From assembly GCA_900312665.1 (NCBI GenBank), contig ONZQ02000026.1, positions 1 through 46,198 on the forward strand: a stretch of DNA of 46,198 nucleotides. The letters are read 5' to 3'. Position numbers and translations under genes: made by a program. The notes under the pieces were generated by a model, which worked only from the letters and a program-made list of their open reading frames with translations, had not been told where the DNA came from and searched no databases. Source of the stretch: Cephalotrichum gorgonifer (lineage: Eukaryota; Ascomycota; Sordariomycetes; Microascales; Microascaceae). This document shows positions 25,242-35,562 of the stretch, piece by piece; within the stretch, counting starts at the first letter, position 1, and every line of letters begins with the position of its first letter.

Positions 25242-26012
25242 ATGGCTCCCAAGCCAACACTGGTCTTCGTTCCTGGATCATGGCATTGCTCCGAGGCGTG
25301 GAACAAAGTCATAACGGAACTAGAGGCGAAGAGATACTATTGTGTATCAGTGACACTACCCTCAACGCTATCGGATCCCTCTGCGACGTTTCTCAGTGAC
25401 GTCGAAGCTGTGCGGCAGTCGATCACCGAGGAGACCTCACAAGGGTGGGATGTTGTCGTGGTTGCACACTCTTATGGTGGCCATGTCGCCAGTAGTGCGG
25501 TTAAAGCCCTCACCAAACCAGCACCATCTTCATCCACGGAGGACTCTTCCGGTCACGTCATTGGAATTGCCCTCGTTGCTTCAGTATTTACGGATACAGG
25601 CGTGGGATTCCTTGAAGTCCTCGGCGGGAAGCCCCCGCCATCATGGCGGGCTGATGTGGAGAGCGGGTTCGCGGTTATTACAGATGATCCGAAAGAATCG
25701 TTCTACCACGACCTGCCGGAGGAGGAGGCGAGCTATTGGGTTGGGAAGCTTACGAAGCAGGCCTTGAAGCCACTAGCAGAAGGGGCTGAGTATGCATACT
25801 CTGGTTGGAGGGATGTTCCAGTTTGGTACTTGGCTACCAAGGAGGATAAGGTACTACCGATTGATACGCAGAGACTTCTCGTGCAGAGTACGAAGGATGC
25901 GGGGGCGGATGTGACTCTGAGGGAGGTTGAGGGTAGTCACTACCCGATGTTAAGTAGACCTAAGGAGACGGCGGAGTTCTTGTTGGATGCAGTAGAGTAC
26001 TTTAGGAAGTGA
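25242..26012 (+). CDS. Alpha/beta hydrolase of the AHSYGG type
   Basis: A single-exon gene of 256 residues starting MAPKPTLVFVPGSW. The LVFVPGSWH loop near residues 7-15 gives the oxyanion-hole region, and AHSYGG places the nucleophile at Ser77. An acidic residue lies in LATKEDKVLP, and the catalytic His is in GSHYPMLSRP near the C-terminus. The protein has no signal peptide and is probably cytosolic. The family includes esterases, lactonases and salicylate-esterase-like proteins, and the substrate is not evident. The upstream leucine codon could extend the frame, but the ATG at 25242 matches the family start. The gene lies 410 bp after the lyase gene on the same strand. Confidence 0.88.
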   Translation: MAPKPTLVFVPGSWHCSEAWNKVITELEAKRYYCVSVTLPSTLSDPSATFLSDVEAVRQSITEETSQGWDVVVVAHSYGGHVASSAVKALTKPAPSSSTEDSSGHVIGIALVASVFTDTGVGFLEVLGGKPPPSWRADVESGFAVITDDPKESFYHDLPEEEASYWVGKLTKQALKPLAEGAEYAYSGWRDVPVWYLATKEDKVLPIDTQRLLVQSTKDAGADVTLREVEGSHYPMLSRPKETAEFLLDAVEYFRK

Positions 26013-26600
26013 ATGGATAGTTTGTTGTGTAGCACCGGTTCTGGTCTGCGAGGCTGAGGTTCGTCGAGGCTTGTATTTGTGAGTCCCGATGATAGTGGCA
26101 AGCGTGTATATTACATCAGTAGAACTTCTCCCAGATCTTCAATGACTTGAGGAGAGATATTAAAATCTGGAGAGATTGGCCTCTGCAAGCTGTTGAAAAC
26201 TCGTCTGCCAGAAATAGTTGAATATGAAGATCTATCATCATTAACCACCTGCTCCCCCCCACCTAATTTCAAGCACCTGCCAAACGTAAGACCTTCCATA
26301 CTTCAGACGTAAATCTTTGTGGTGACCTTCTGTATTTTATAGCGGCCTTTGGTATGAAAATAACCACTGTGGAGAGAGAGAATGAACTACTCATTGCTCT
26401 GCTCTGTGTGTTATAGTAATCAGGCTCAACAGTATATGTATCTACACTGTTGAGCAAAGGGAGTAGTCGAATTCCCGTTTCACTAGCGGGAAGAACAAGG
26501 GAGCAAGCCCAATAGGAAAGGTGACGAAAGGAGCCCGGAATTCAGTTGTGTAGACTTCCCAACCGAGTGTAGAGAATATAATTCTACTCACCCCGCGCGC
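26013..26600. other. Convergent intergenic region
   Basis: The stretch lies between the 3' ends of the hydrolase and the sugar porter. It is AT-leaning in the middle. An imperfect inverted repeat around CAACAGT/ACTGTTG lies near 26428-26453. No gene is seen. Confidence 0.45.
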
Positions 26601-28406
26601 TTAATTCTTCTCCGCCCGTTCCTCCTGTATCACCCCAGCGCCATGAGCCCTGTTCTTCTCCATGTCGTCGGACAGGTTACCTAGGGCTCGGCCGCCAAAC
26701 ATAACGTCAATTTCCTCCAGGGACAGGCCTTTAGTCTCCTTGAAAAAGAAGAAAATGACAGGAATGGTGACAGCCAAGTCAAATGCTATTTTTCTCGTCA
26801 GATGCTGGTCAAGTGAAAAGAAAGTGGAGACTGCTTCAACATACCGACGAACAGGAAGTAGAACTTCCAACCAAGTTTGTCAAGTGCCAGGGGGCTGATC
26901 TGCGCCCAGAATGTGGCGACGAGCCAGTTTCCGATTCCGGTGGCGAATGCTGAGCCCTTGCCACGGATCTGGTAGGGGAGTACTTCGCTCATATACGTCC
27001 AAGAGATGGGGCCAAAGGACCACGAGAAGATGACCGTTACCGAGAAGATGAAGAATACGCTGGCAATGCTGATGGACCTGTTGCTAGCGTCCTCGTTCTG
27101 GCTGTTGAGAGCGGCTTCACAAATGAGGGCGATGGCGATGGCGATGGTACCGAACAGCAGAGGCTTTTTGCGACCCCAGCGGTCGATGAAAAATGTAATG
27201 AAGATCAAGTCTGGGCGGCCAGCTTTAGCAACCACAGGAGATACTAGCTGTGCGGGGGAAGAGGAAGTCAACTCACTAGCAAGAGGCCCCACGCAGTTGT
27301 AGATACCAGCAACCAGGAGGTTCCTGGAACCCGTGATTCCCAACGCCTTGTACATAATGGTTTGATAATAACCGATAACATTGATCCCGGTGAACTGGGT
27401 GAAGACCTGTACCAAGGTCGCCAGGGTGAGACGCTTGCGCCACTCTGGCACCTGGAACATAATGAGCCAACCCGGTGCCGTGATGGCCTTCTCGGCATCA
27501 ATGGTCATCTTGATCTCGCTAAACTCGTTATCAATCCACTCGTCGTTCGAACCGTCGTAATGGAGCTTGCGAAGTATCGATTTGGCTTCGTCTAGGCGGT
27601 CGGTGGCAATCAGGTGGCGAGGTGACTCGGGAAGCCAAATCATACCAAGAGCGAGGAGCGCGGCGGGGAGGACCTGGAATGCTAGGGGGAATCGCCATTG
27701 GAAGGAGCTGTTGGGCATGTGGTGGCTTCCGTACCCGACCCAGGTTGACACGATGAAGCCAACACCGATCATCTGCTGGGCAATACCAACGATTAAACCG
27801 CGGATTTTTGGGTGCGCAATCTCGGCCTGGTAGACGGGAACTGCTCGGCGAACATGGTTAGAGAGACAGGTTACCGCAGACTGTGGCGCGTATAATGCTT
27901 ACTGGACATAGAGAGTAGACCAACGGCGAACCCAGCGATGATCCGCCCAATGAGCATCATAGCGAGACTAGGATAGGAGGTGTTATCAGAATGGCTAAGT
28001 TAAATCCTATCGCGATCTGGGGAGGCAGCTTACTGGTAAGCGGCGCTCTGTAGGATGCCACCGACTACGGCAATCACAGCACCGCAAGCGATCGTCTTCT
28101 TCCTTCCATACTTGTCCATAATGACACCCCCAAACAAGGCGCCAAAGACGGCCCCTCCATTGAAAGTAGAATTGATCGCGCCGATGATAGAGGATGTATC
28201 AGTGGTGTCGAAGAACTCGAGGAAGTGTGGCGATGCGATAACATCAGTCATAACACCAGCGTCATATCCAAAAAGGAAGGATCTATATATCGGTATCTTG
28301 TCAGAACCAGTATCTTGCTAGGATGCTTAAAGTTAGTATTTATGAATATGGCAACTTACCCCAAGGCTGCGAAAACTGCAGCTCCGATGTTAGCGTATTT
28401 CCCCAT
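26601..28406 (-). CDS. MFS sugar porter (hexose/lactose-permease-like)
   Basis: Six exons: 28406-28360, 28282-28034, 27967-27903, 27840-27277, 27210-26845 and 26785-26601, giving 491 residues. Introns are GT-AG, 59-77 bp. Each junction rebuilds a conserved block: GSFLFGYDAGV, AYHLAMMLIGR, SMSIPVYQAEIAHPKIRG, GPLANLIFITFFIDRWGRKKP and FVAFDLAVTIP. Other sugar-porter hallmarks are DKYGRKKT, PESPR at 191-195 and KETKG at 446-450. The short N-terminus and QFTGINVIGYYQTIMYKALG suit monosaccharide carriers of the plasma membrane. A role in taking up products of pectin breakdown is inferred from the neighbouring lyase. Substrate is not determinable here. The gene appears intact. Confidence 0.9.
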
Positions 28407-29953
28407 GATGACAGGTCGATAGGCTTGTTTTCTATGGTAGAAGGGTAGCGGTAGTAGATGACGGGTCGCGGGGAGCAGCATTTATATTAATAGAGGGCGG
28501 CTTTGTTCCAGTTGTCTTGGAACGTTTTGAGCAAGACCGCTATGCCCAGTTGGTACTCTCGGGGGGGAGGCCGAAATTCCGAGGACTGTTACATAGGTAG
28601 CTAGTCTAGGGGAACAGGTATTGGACCTAGGTTGCCCATTACGCGCGCGGCCCATGGGGAAGTCTCCAGGATTCTGATAGACATGCACCCCACTGAGGTG
28701 GTTGGCTGCAATACACCCTTGCTTGGGTAGGAGTATAAGCGCTAGCAATACTTAAATGCAGCTTGAAGAGGAACTACTCATGGTCGTTCAAGACAGATGT
28801 AATAGCGTTTTGTTTATCAAATTGAGAATAGAATAGAGTATATAGAAGAGAAGGCACTAAATGACAAGTATGAGTTGGGAGTTTGATATTGTCCTTATTT
28901 ATTTTGCATACTCCCTGAGCGTAACGCCAACCTGTCGCTGTTCCTCCCGTGTGCAGGAAATATTTACTCCCTTGCTCTCTCGGGGTATCATGTCCCGTCC
29001 ATGGAGTGGTCATGGTGCATCTGCCTGTGAGTCGGGCTGTTGATCTGCAGGAAAGTTGCCTGGTTGGGGTAGAAGTGGAGCATTGAAGCAAGGGTCCATA
29101 TTTTTCTCCAAGCGCACCAGTCGTTGAATTGTAGTTGTGGAGAATCTCCTTTCCATCCTCTGAGCATGCTTGGACTGCTCTGGGTCATCACGAGTAGGAA
29201 AGCTGAAAACCTGACGTACTACCTAGGCCCAAATATTTTCGATATACGTGATATAGACATTAGTGCGGTGGCGAGGAATGACTGGAATGCGTGCCTGAAC
29301 TATCCGGTTTTTTATAGGTATCAATAAGTTGAAGCTCAGTGCGTGAATGTGATAGTTGCGGTGGATCAAACCTCTTTACCGGGAAGGGGGGGCGGAGGCA
29401 GCGCTCCGATATACAAAGTCGGCATAGCTCCTCAATTTGTCCATTTACAGTTACGTGCAGATGCAAGGAAATGTACCGAACCAAAGGGTAGCAGTAGCAT
29501 GGGGAGGATCCTAGAGACTTGCGACGGATCGTCTGTCGGATGAGAATGGACAGTGCCCAGCTTACTGTACTCCAACACCTTCCCTATGCAAGTGTCCAGC
29601 AGGGGTATATTATCCGGTATGGCCGCAAGGTGCAAATTACCCGAGTAAGAACAAGCCGTCGGTTCTTGTCTATTATCCGAACTCGTGATAACATAGTTTT
29701 GTTTGCTACGGGTTTTGGATAGTCTTGGAGAGTCCTTGATAACTAACCTCCATTTATCTTGTATAATCCTTATGCATTTATTTCTTCTCGAGTTGGCAGA
29801 GCTTGGAATTCAAGATACGATGTATATAGTACTCGAACATAAGATCAACTGTTCCCCCAGTAGAAATTAGGGTATAAGTGAGAGGTCTATTAGCTACCCC
29901 TAGAAAACGCCTAAACTAACCATGGGGCCCTCACTAGAGCAGAGGGAATTTAG
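28407..29953. other. Intergenic region between two minus-strand genes
   Basis: Promoter of the sugar porter on the left and 3' region of the xanthine dioxygenase on the right. A few short frames such as 28988-29191 (-) are open but carry no domain I recognise. I see no supported gene. Confidence 0.45.
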
Positions 29954-31199
29954 TCAGGGCCCATGGGGAAGCTGGCTGCTGGCAATGTTACACTGCCGGA
30001 AGAGTCGAACCTCGTCCTCTGCGAAGGCACCAACAACAGAATGCAAAACGCCACGGTTATTGAAAATGACGAAGTCGCCCTCCTCCCAATCATGTGCATA
30101 CACCAGGCCTGGCGCGATCCCAGGTCGCTGAAGCCGGTGCACGATCTCCCTCACAGTCTCAAGATCTTCCTCGACAGTCCCATCAGCGAGGTGAAGTTTC
30201 CGAACTGCTGATGGGTGAACTTGCAAGGCAAGCCGGCCCGTCATGGGATTCTTCCAGCACATTGGTAGGATCTGGATCTTATCCTCCTCGATTGGCGGCA
30301 GCTCGTCCGGGACCAGCTCCTTTCCCTCCGATACAAGCCCTAGGCCGTCCGGGCGGGATTTGGCGCCGCTCATCCAAATGTATGGGTGTGGTGCATACTC
30401 GACCTTTGTAGTTCGCACGAACTCCTGGTCTGTAGGGGAGAGGATGTCATACATCGTTTCCCCTGACACAAATGCCGTCGTGCCTAGGGGAACAACTAAC
30501 TCATCGCCTGAGCCGTCGTCGTATCTAACTGTCTGCTTGCGGCCGCTAGGAACACGGATTGCCGCAAGAGTGGTCGCGACAGGTGGCGCAAGTCCGTAGA
30601 GTGCCGCATCGATGTGCCACCTGTAGAAGCGTGTGAACTTTAGGTCGTCCTCGTTAGGGATGGTGGTGGCGTGGAAAGTACGATGGTGGGGGTGGCGGAG
30701 CTGGATGTTCTCTAAGCCTTCATACGACTCCACGAAACCATTGCCGATGACTTGGACCTGGGGTTGGTGGGGGATTGTTTTGAGGTCCGGGTGGAGGATT
30801 GATCGCTTTGCATCAAGGGTTTTCCCATGACCGTAGGAGGATGTGGAGGCAGGGTCGAACTTGTTGGTGAGTTCGTATTGAGCTCTGGGAGAAACATGGA
30901 ACTGGTGCTTGAATACCAGGACCTGGTAGTGATAAAGAGCATTGCGGATGATGTCGAAATCGGCGTCTAGGGAGGGTTAGTTTGCGGTCTAACACTAGGG
31001 AGAGGGGAAACTTACCATAGGAGGTTACCGATTCAACGGGTATTCTCCCAACAGAGTAATTATAACTTCCATAGAGTCGCTCTACAAGATTCATGAACGC
31101 TTACTTACCTTGGAGATGTTCAATATCGACATTAGAGACGATAGCCCCGAAGCCGGTATCCTTACCTGCTGGGTGGGCGATAGGGTGAACAGCAGCCAT
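29954..31199 (-). CDS. xanA: Alpha-ketoglutarate-dependent xanthine dioxygenase (XanA-type, TauD fold)
   Basis: Two exons, 31199-31109 and 30966-29954, with a 142-bp GT-AG intron, giving 367 residues. The enzyme class oxidises xanthine to uric acid using Fe(II), oxygen and alpha-ketoglutarate, in place of xanthine dehydrogenase. Iron ligands are H148 and D150 in RWHIDAALYG and H339 in NNRGVLHSVVG. R351 in EVRLFRQCN would hold alpha-ketoglutarate. Compared with the residues I recall for Aspergillus nidulans XanA (H149, D151, H340, R352, N358, E137, D138), all are present one position lower. Lys122 corresponds to Arg121. The constant offset supports the single-intron model over one with an extra 23-residue exon inside the intron. 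The upstream region carries GATA and UaY-like sites. Another TauD-family substrate remains possible but less likely. Confidence 0.85.
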
Positions 31200-31378
31200 T
31201 TGGACGAGAAAGGGAAAGAAATTAGCAATAAGCCCGCTGTTTGGCAACGATGTTAGATAGAGTGGAATGGTGGATATAGTAGGACAAAATAGACCTTCAC
31301 CGAGAATCGAGGACTCGAGGACTCCTTTATACTCATGATTGCACAGATTCGTAGCCGGAATTGGGAGATTCCCGCAAG

Positions 31379-31450
31379 CCGGATCACGCCGATGCCCGTT
31401 ATCAGTACAGGCTATCCACACATTATGAACCTTATCAAGCGCTGTTATCT
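31379..31450 (-). promoter_or_regulatory. UaY-like and GATA sites upstream of the xanthine dioxygenase
   Basis: On the minus strand, 31392-31379 reads TCGG-N6-CCGG, seven of eight bases of the TCGG-N6-CCGA site of the purine activator UaY. TGATAA lies at 31404-31399 and 31437-31432, and AGATAA at 31450-31445. All are 180-250 bp before the start codon. This is the combination expected for purine induction (UaY) with AreA nitrogen control. It rests on motif matching only. Confidence 0.5.
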
Positions 31451-31855
31451 ATCCCACTCTTACTAATCATATCTCGTCCGACCTTGCTAGTACACAGAGT
31501 ATCCTGGGCAGAGATTATATGATATGGGTTCAAGAGAGTAGCAGATAGGTACCAATAAAGACTTCATTGAGCCAAATTACTTAACACGGGCTTTGGGGAT
31601 GATACGGTACTTTTTTCTTCTTACTACTGAATCCGGAAATGTCCAATGTCTGAATTAGTGACTTCTAGTCCATGCAAGAAGGGTAACTGGCCGCTAGCCT
31701 GATAGGTATTGGTAAGTACAAGCATCGGCGGGTGAAAGTCGGAATTACCTCGGTGCTCCTTCTCCCCCTCGCTAGAAGTGGCTGCTCTATGCGGATCTAC
31801 CTTGGCACCGACACACCCCTTAGCCTCTGGGCCTTACACCCAATCTAGATAGATA

Positions 31856-31883
31856 AGTGACCGCCTTTGAAAGGCGGTTCACT
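31856..31883. repeat. Hairpin-forming inverted repeat
   Basis: AGTGA-CCGCCTTT faces AAAGGCGG-TTCACT with a one-base loop and one bulge, giving a stem of about 13 bp. It lies in non-coding sequence with no gene immediately 5', so a role as a terminator is not supported. Confidence 0.6.
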
Positions 31884-31941
31884 GCCGTATTATACACATG
31901 GTTCCCCAGGTGAGTATTGTTTCAATGTATATAGCGCCGGT

Positions 31942-31995
31942 GTTTTTTTTTTTTGCTTTTTTTTTTTTAGCACAGGGCGCCCAAGGCCTGTGCTA
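31942..31995. repeat. Poly-T tracts followed by a 9-bp perfect hairpin
   Basis: Two long T runs separated by a GC are followed by TAGCACAGG at 31968-31976 and its exact inverse CCTGTGCTA at 31987-31995. The arrangement is reminiscent of the tail of an old retroposed element, but no body was recognised. Confidence 0.5.
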
Positions 31996-32485
31996 GCAAG
32001 AGTCCGTGGTTGTAGTATAGGCCTCTAGTACTCTATATTATTCTTGATAACAGTGAACTTTTGCATACTTGCTGGTGGGTGAGAAACGTAGAGAAGGGCT
32101 GAGATGGTGGTAACAAGGTCTGCCTAAATATCAAGTCAGCACTTCGATAATACAGCAGCTAAAGGCTTGGTTCTAATTAACAAATCGTCTACAGTTCGAT
32201 TGCCAAGTATGATATGAGCTCATCTCCAGCCCTCCTATCGTAGGCGCTAACTTGAAAGGGCTTAGAGTGAAGCTACAGGGCCGAATCAGGAGGCATCGAG
32301 TCAAATTACATCAGACTTGCTCAAGTCGGGGATTACAAGCACATCCGATGTCCTCGATTTCTTGTGAAATTTCTATTAAGGATAGATTCCCTGTGAACCC
32401 GTAATGGAATAGTGCCGTGAAGGCGGCTTTGGCGAGGGTTTGTAATCCACACTCAATCCACACTCAGAAGGGCCTATAACCTGCT
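31996..32485. other. Unannotated spacer
   Basis: No supported coding frame. The right part, read on the minus strand, would lie just downstream of the promoter-like copy at 32486-32597, where a gene would be expected. Only a 65-residue frame without recognisable domain remains there. Confidence 0.4.
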
Positions 32486-32597
32486 CGATTTGAGGATGTA
32501 TCAAGGCAGTCCAGACTGTTGATTGTCTTGGGGAGAAAGAATGACTGAGGAAGAAGATGGAACCCTTCCTCACAGGGGCCTATATAATTCCCCAGCT
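32486..32597 (-). repeat. Inverted, diverged copy of the Dal5-type transporter promoter
   Basis: Read on the minus strand, this segment matches 35401-35501 (plus strand). Both copies show a TATATA element followed by CCCCTG, then CTTTCTCCCCAAG or CTTCTCCCCAAGG, then CTTGATACATCCTCA with few differences in between. The copies are about 2.9 kb apart in opposite orientation. The copy here has no intact gene behind it. Confidence 0.7.
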
Positions 32598-32779
32598 TCC
32601 TCTTAGTTACCATATTTGCCGGACACCCATGGTGCAGTACCATGGAAGTTCTCACAGAAGGCTCCCTTCTCTAGAGCATGACTCGTGTATCAACTGGTCC
32701 TTTGCTCTCTATCAAGCATCATACCCGCCTCGCAAGTCATCATTCCTTTTCTATTACTCAGGTCTTGTCCATCAGGGTT

Positions 32780-33470
32780 TATAAAGGTAAGACAGCTGTC
32801 ATTGCAGGCGGCTCAGGGAATAAGATATCTTCGATGGTTATATTTCTAATAGTATCTGATGATAATATAACAACTTAGTGTATTGGTGCATTTGATGACC
32901 CTGACAAGCTGTCGAGGGCGTATAATGTCAAGGCAAGCCCATGCATGCAGGATTTAGCATACATGCTGGCTGAAGATTGTCGATATAATAAAGCACAACT
33001 TGCAGGTCAACTGCAAGACAGGGAAGCATCGGGTCGATGATGTCATCAATAACACGGCTTTTTTTTCGTGCAATGTCTCTCCAGGCTGTCACAGTAAGGC
33101 TTCCAAAAGGTCTGTGCCATCAACTTGCTAGGCCAGGTCCTTGTCACGCAGGCGGTTGAGCCTTCCTTGCTCACCAATCGCTCAGCTCGGATCATAAAGA
33201 ATCAAGTGTTAGATCCGGGGCCGGCATTGAGGACTTGACTCTACATGGCGGCAACAAGGGCGCACTGGAGGCCATTACGCGTACCTACACCGCCAACTCT
33301 TGAACCCGTAGTTCCACTGTGACGGACATGCTCCGCGGAATATCTCGTGATATTAAGAAGACCAATTTAATGAAGTATATACTGACGATGCTGTCTGGTA
33401 TTCACGAGTAGTAGTCGGAGGACCAAAAGGAGACAGCCAATCAATGGTGGCCATGATGGGTATTTCGGAC
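32780..33470 (+). pseudogene. Short-chain dehydrogenase/reductase pseudogene
   Basis: Scattered plus-strand frames together outline an SDR enzyme. GKTAVIAGGSGN at about 32785 is the nucleotide-binding glycine motif. VDDVINNT near 33030 corresponds to the NNA motif. Then come LTQA-like VTQAVEP, SVRSGAGIEDL and LHGGNKGALEAITRT near 33228-33290. The last is the catalytic YxxxK region, but the Tyr is His. The pieces lie in different frames with several stops, so multiple indels and substitutions have accumulated. Relatives are FabG-like 3-oxoacyl reductases of secondary metabolism. No working enzyme can be made. Confidence 0.65.
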
Positions 33471-33667
33471 AACTTGACGGGATTGTCGGAATAACCTGCT
33501 CTCTAGAAAGCGCTTAGATCATAGAAAATGTAGTTAGCGAGAATGGGCGACAATGGATGGCTAGTTAAGGATTGGTTCCTCTATATAGATTTAACATTAC
33601 TACTCCTCACTGCTGAGAGCATAAGTGTTCCAGGTATTTATGTAAAACGAATGGTACAGAGTTCCTT

Positions 33668-33940
33668 CTAGTGTTTTGTATCGGCTACCCTTATCTTACC
33701 CTTATCATCCAATGCCTGCACCGTCAAAGACATCTGCAAATACACTTGCACCTTCTCGCGTCTCCTGAGATATTCAATATCCAATATACTGCTCCTGGCC
33801 TACCATAAGCATCTGACTCACCTCTATATCCCTCTGCATCTCAGAAAACACATCTTCGTGCTCAAGTACCTATTCTCGATTCTTGTACATCTTATGGAAC
33901 TCTATCGCCGACTTATTCCTTGGGCTCTGAAGGTCCTGCT
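33668..33940 (-). pseudogene. Coiled-coil C-terminal gene relic
   Basis: On the minus strand, helix-prone charged sequence reads NKSAIEFHKMYKNRE, stop, VLEHEDVFSEMQRDIEVSQM. It then continues in another frame as DIEYLRRREKVQVYLQM and ends near VADTKH with a stop at 33668-33670. Coherence of composition and a single frame change suggest one decayed gene with a nonsense change and a frameshift. I do not recognise the family, and upstream exons were not found. Confidence 0.4.
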
Positions 33941-34256
33941 CTTTCTATATATTAAAATTTTGTAAAACTTTCTTGTCTAGCTGACCATCTTCTTTTACAT
34001 GACTGGCAGTTAGCTATTTCGACGACTCAGTGCTTCACCTGCTACGGCAACTTGGTTCAGTACCCATCTTTTTATATGGGGCGTTGTACATTCTATACAG
34101 AGGCTAGTAGAATCAAGTGTTTCACTGTGCAAGTCTACCAAACAGCAACCCGTGCACCGGCTATTGTCTCGACTTTTACACCTTGGAAAAGATAAGAGAG
34201 GTAGTGTATCATAATTTAGACAGGAAATAGTAAACACACAAAGTCGACATAGGTGC

Positions 34257-34565
34257 CTAAGCGCGCCCGGAATAATCCATGTCCTTGTAGAGCTTCTGAT
34301 CTCCAAGAGCTGGGGCGCAATTAGTCTCGAGGATAAAATACACCATCAATCGAGGGTTCATGATATCCAGAGCATAAGCAAATCTCGGGCTAGGTAATGT
34401 CTCCGGCTGATAGGTTGCGAGATGCACGTCCGAGGAGATACTATCTCTGTCTACTCGATCCACTTTGGTAGGTATCCATCCTACGCTGGGCCGAACTGCG
34501 CCCCCGCCGATCTTTAAATGCCAATATACCGCACTAATATGAGTCTCTGATTGGCGACTCACCAT
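34257..34565 (-). CDS. Hypothetical 102-residue protein or gene fragment
   Basis: ATG-initiated frame of 102 residues with balanced composition and protein-like segments (YQPETLPSPRFAYALDIMNP, RLMVYFILE). No domain is recognised. No splice-linked neighbour exon is obvious. It lies in a region full of gene relics, so it may be a fragment. Confidence 0.3.
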   Translation of the reverse strand: MVSRQSETHISAVYWHLKIGGGAVRPSVGWIPTKVDRVDRDSISSDVHLATYQPETLPSPRFAYALDIMNPRLMVYFILETNCAPALGDQKLYKDMDYSGRA

Positions 34566-35400
34566 GGCTCAAAGGGAGCCAGGCGGACCAAACCCCGGGT
34601 TCCACTTTTAAACCCTACACGCTAAAGAATTCTTATTCGGCACTTTACTGCGGGAGGTGACCCTGGCGGCGGCGAAGCCGTGGGTGGATCCACACCACCT
34701 ACTAGTAGACCATGCTGATCTGATGAGGTGACTGGCGGAGTTTTCATGGATGCTCGCTTTATTTGACCCTGAGCTTCATATAGAACTAGCAGGCGCAATG
34801 GCGAACTACTACTTGATTGAGGGACTGGCGACGGCTGCTCAACAATATGCATAGCTGTCCTGGTTGTCTTGCTCGCCCTATATTGCGGGGAGGGTAGTAC
34901 CCTGGCTGAACAAGGGCCGGGTTACCTGCCTAAACTTACACGCTCCGATATAGTGGGGACGCCCATAAGTCTGCAGCGCTTGTATGAGGCCAATGATGGT
35001 GCTTCCTGCGGAGACTATCGGGTGATGTCGGGGGAATGATGGTGGTTCCTCGGGGGTTGGACCAAGACGGGGCATGGATTCCCGCCCGACACACTAGAGC
35101 AATCTGATAGGTCCTAATCCAAACCTTAACAGCTTGGCAACGCGCTATTTCTTTCGCAGTGGTGACAGGGGTGACTGTCTAGATCAACTCAATCTTGCGT
35201 GGCGATGAAGATCATTGCGGCACAGCATGCCTATTGCTATTCTCCTGTCCCCCAAATCCTATCACTCTATGCCCCGCAATCCGGGGAAGGACGTTTCGGT
35301 ATACAAGTATTGATGGTTAGCTGCGGTGAGACTTGTTAGGTAATAGATTGGTACAGGACCCAGGAAGAATGGCATCGTCTGAGGGACTACACAAGACATC
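34566..35400. other. Spacer with short frames only
   Basis: Two minus-strand frames of 65-76 residues (34622-34852 and 34878-35075) are proline- and serine-rich and carry no recognisable domain. I see no supported gene. Confidence 0.4.
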
Positions 35401-35533
35401 GAGAAACTATATAATGCCCCTGTTTCCTCCTGAACAAACGTCCCTATTCCTTCTCCCCAAGGCAATCAGCGGTCTTGACTTCCTTGATACATCCTCAGAT
35501 CACATCTCTAGATCTACTTGCCCTTGTTTATCT
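35401..35533 (+). promoter_or_regulatory. Promoter region of the Dal5-type transporter
   Basis: A TATATAAT element at about 35409-35415 is followed by CT-rich sequence and an AGATAA box on the minus strand at 35528-35533, about 30 bp before the ATG at 35563. The part 35401-35501 is present as an inverted diverged copy at 32486-32597. Confidence 0.5.
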
Positions 35534-35562
35534 TTTCAATATCATCTCATCTTCCCTTAATC

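Noticed and set aside
29040..29191. Minus-strand frame with protein-like sequence near 29.1 kb
   Set aside because: It is short, has no domain I recognise and no clear continuation by splicing, so it is not supported as a gene or relic.
31011..31092. Extra exon inside the xanthine dioxygenase intron (RLYGSYNYSVGRIPVESVTSY)
   Set aside because: It would need a 35-bp intron, below the usual minimum, and would break the constant one-residue offset to XanA active-site positions.
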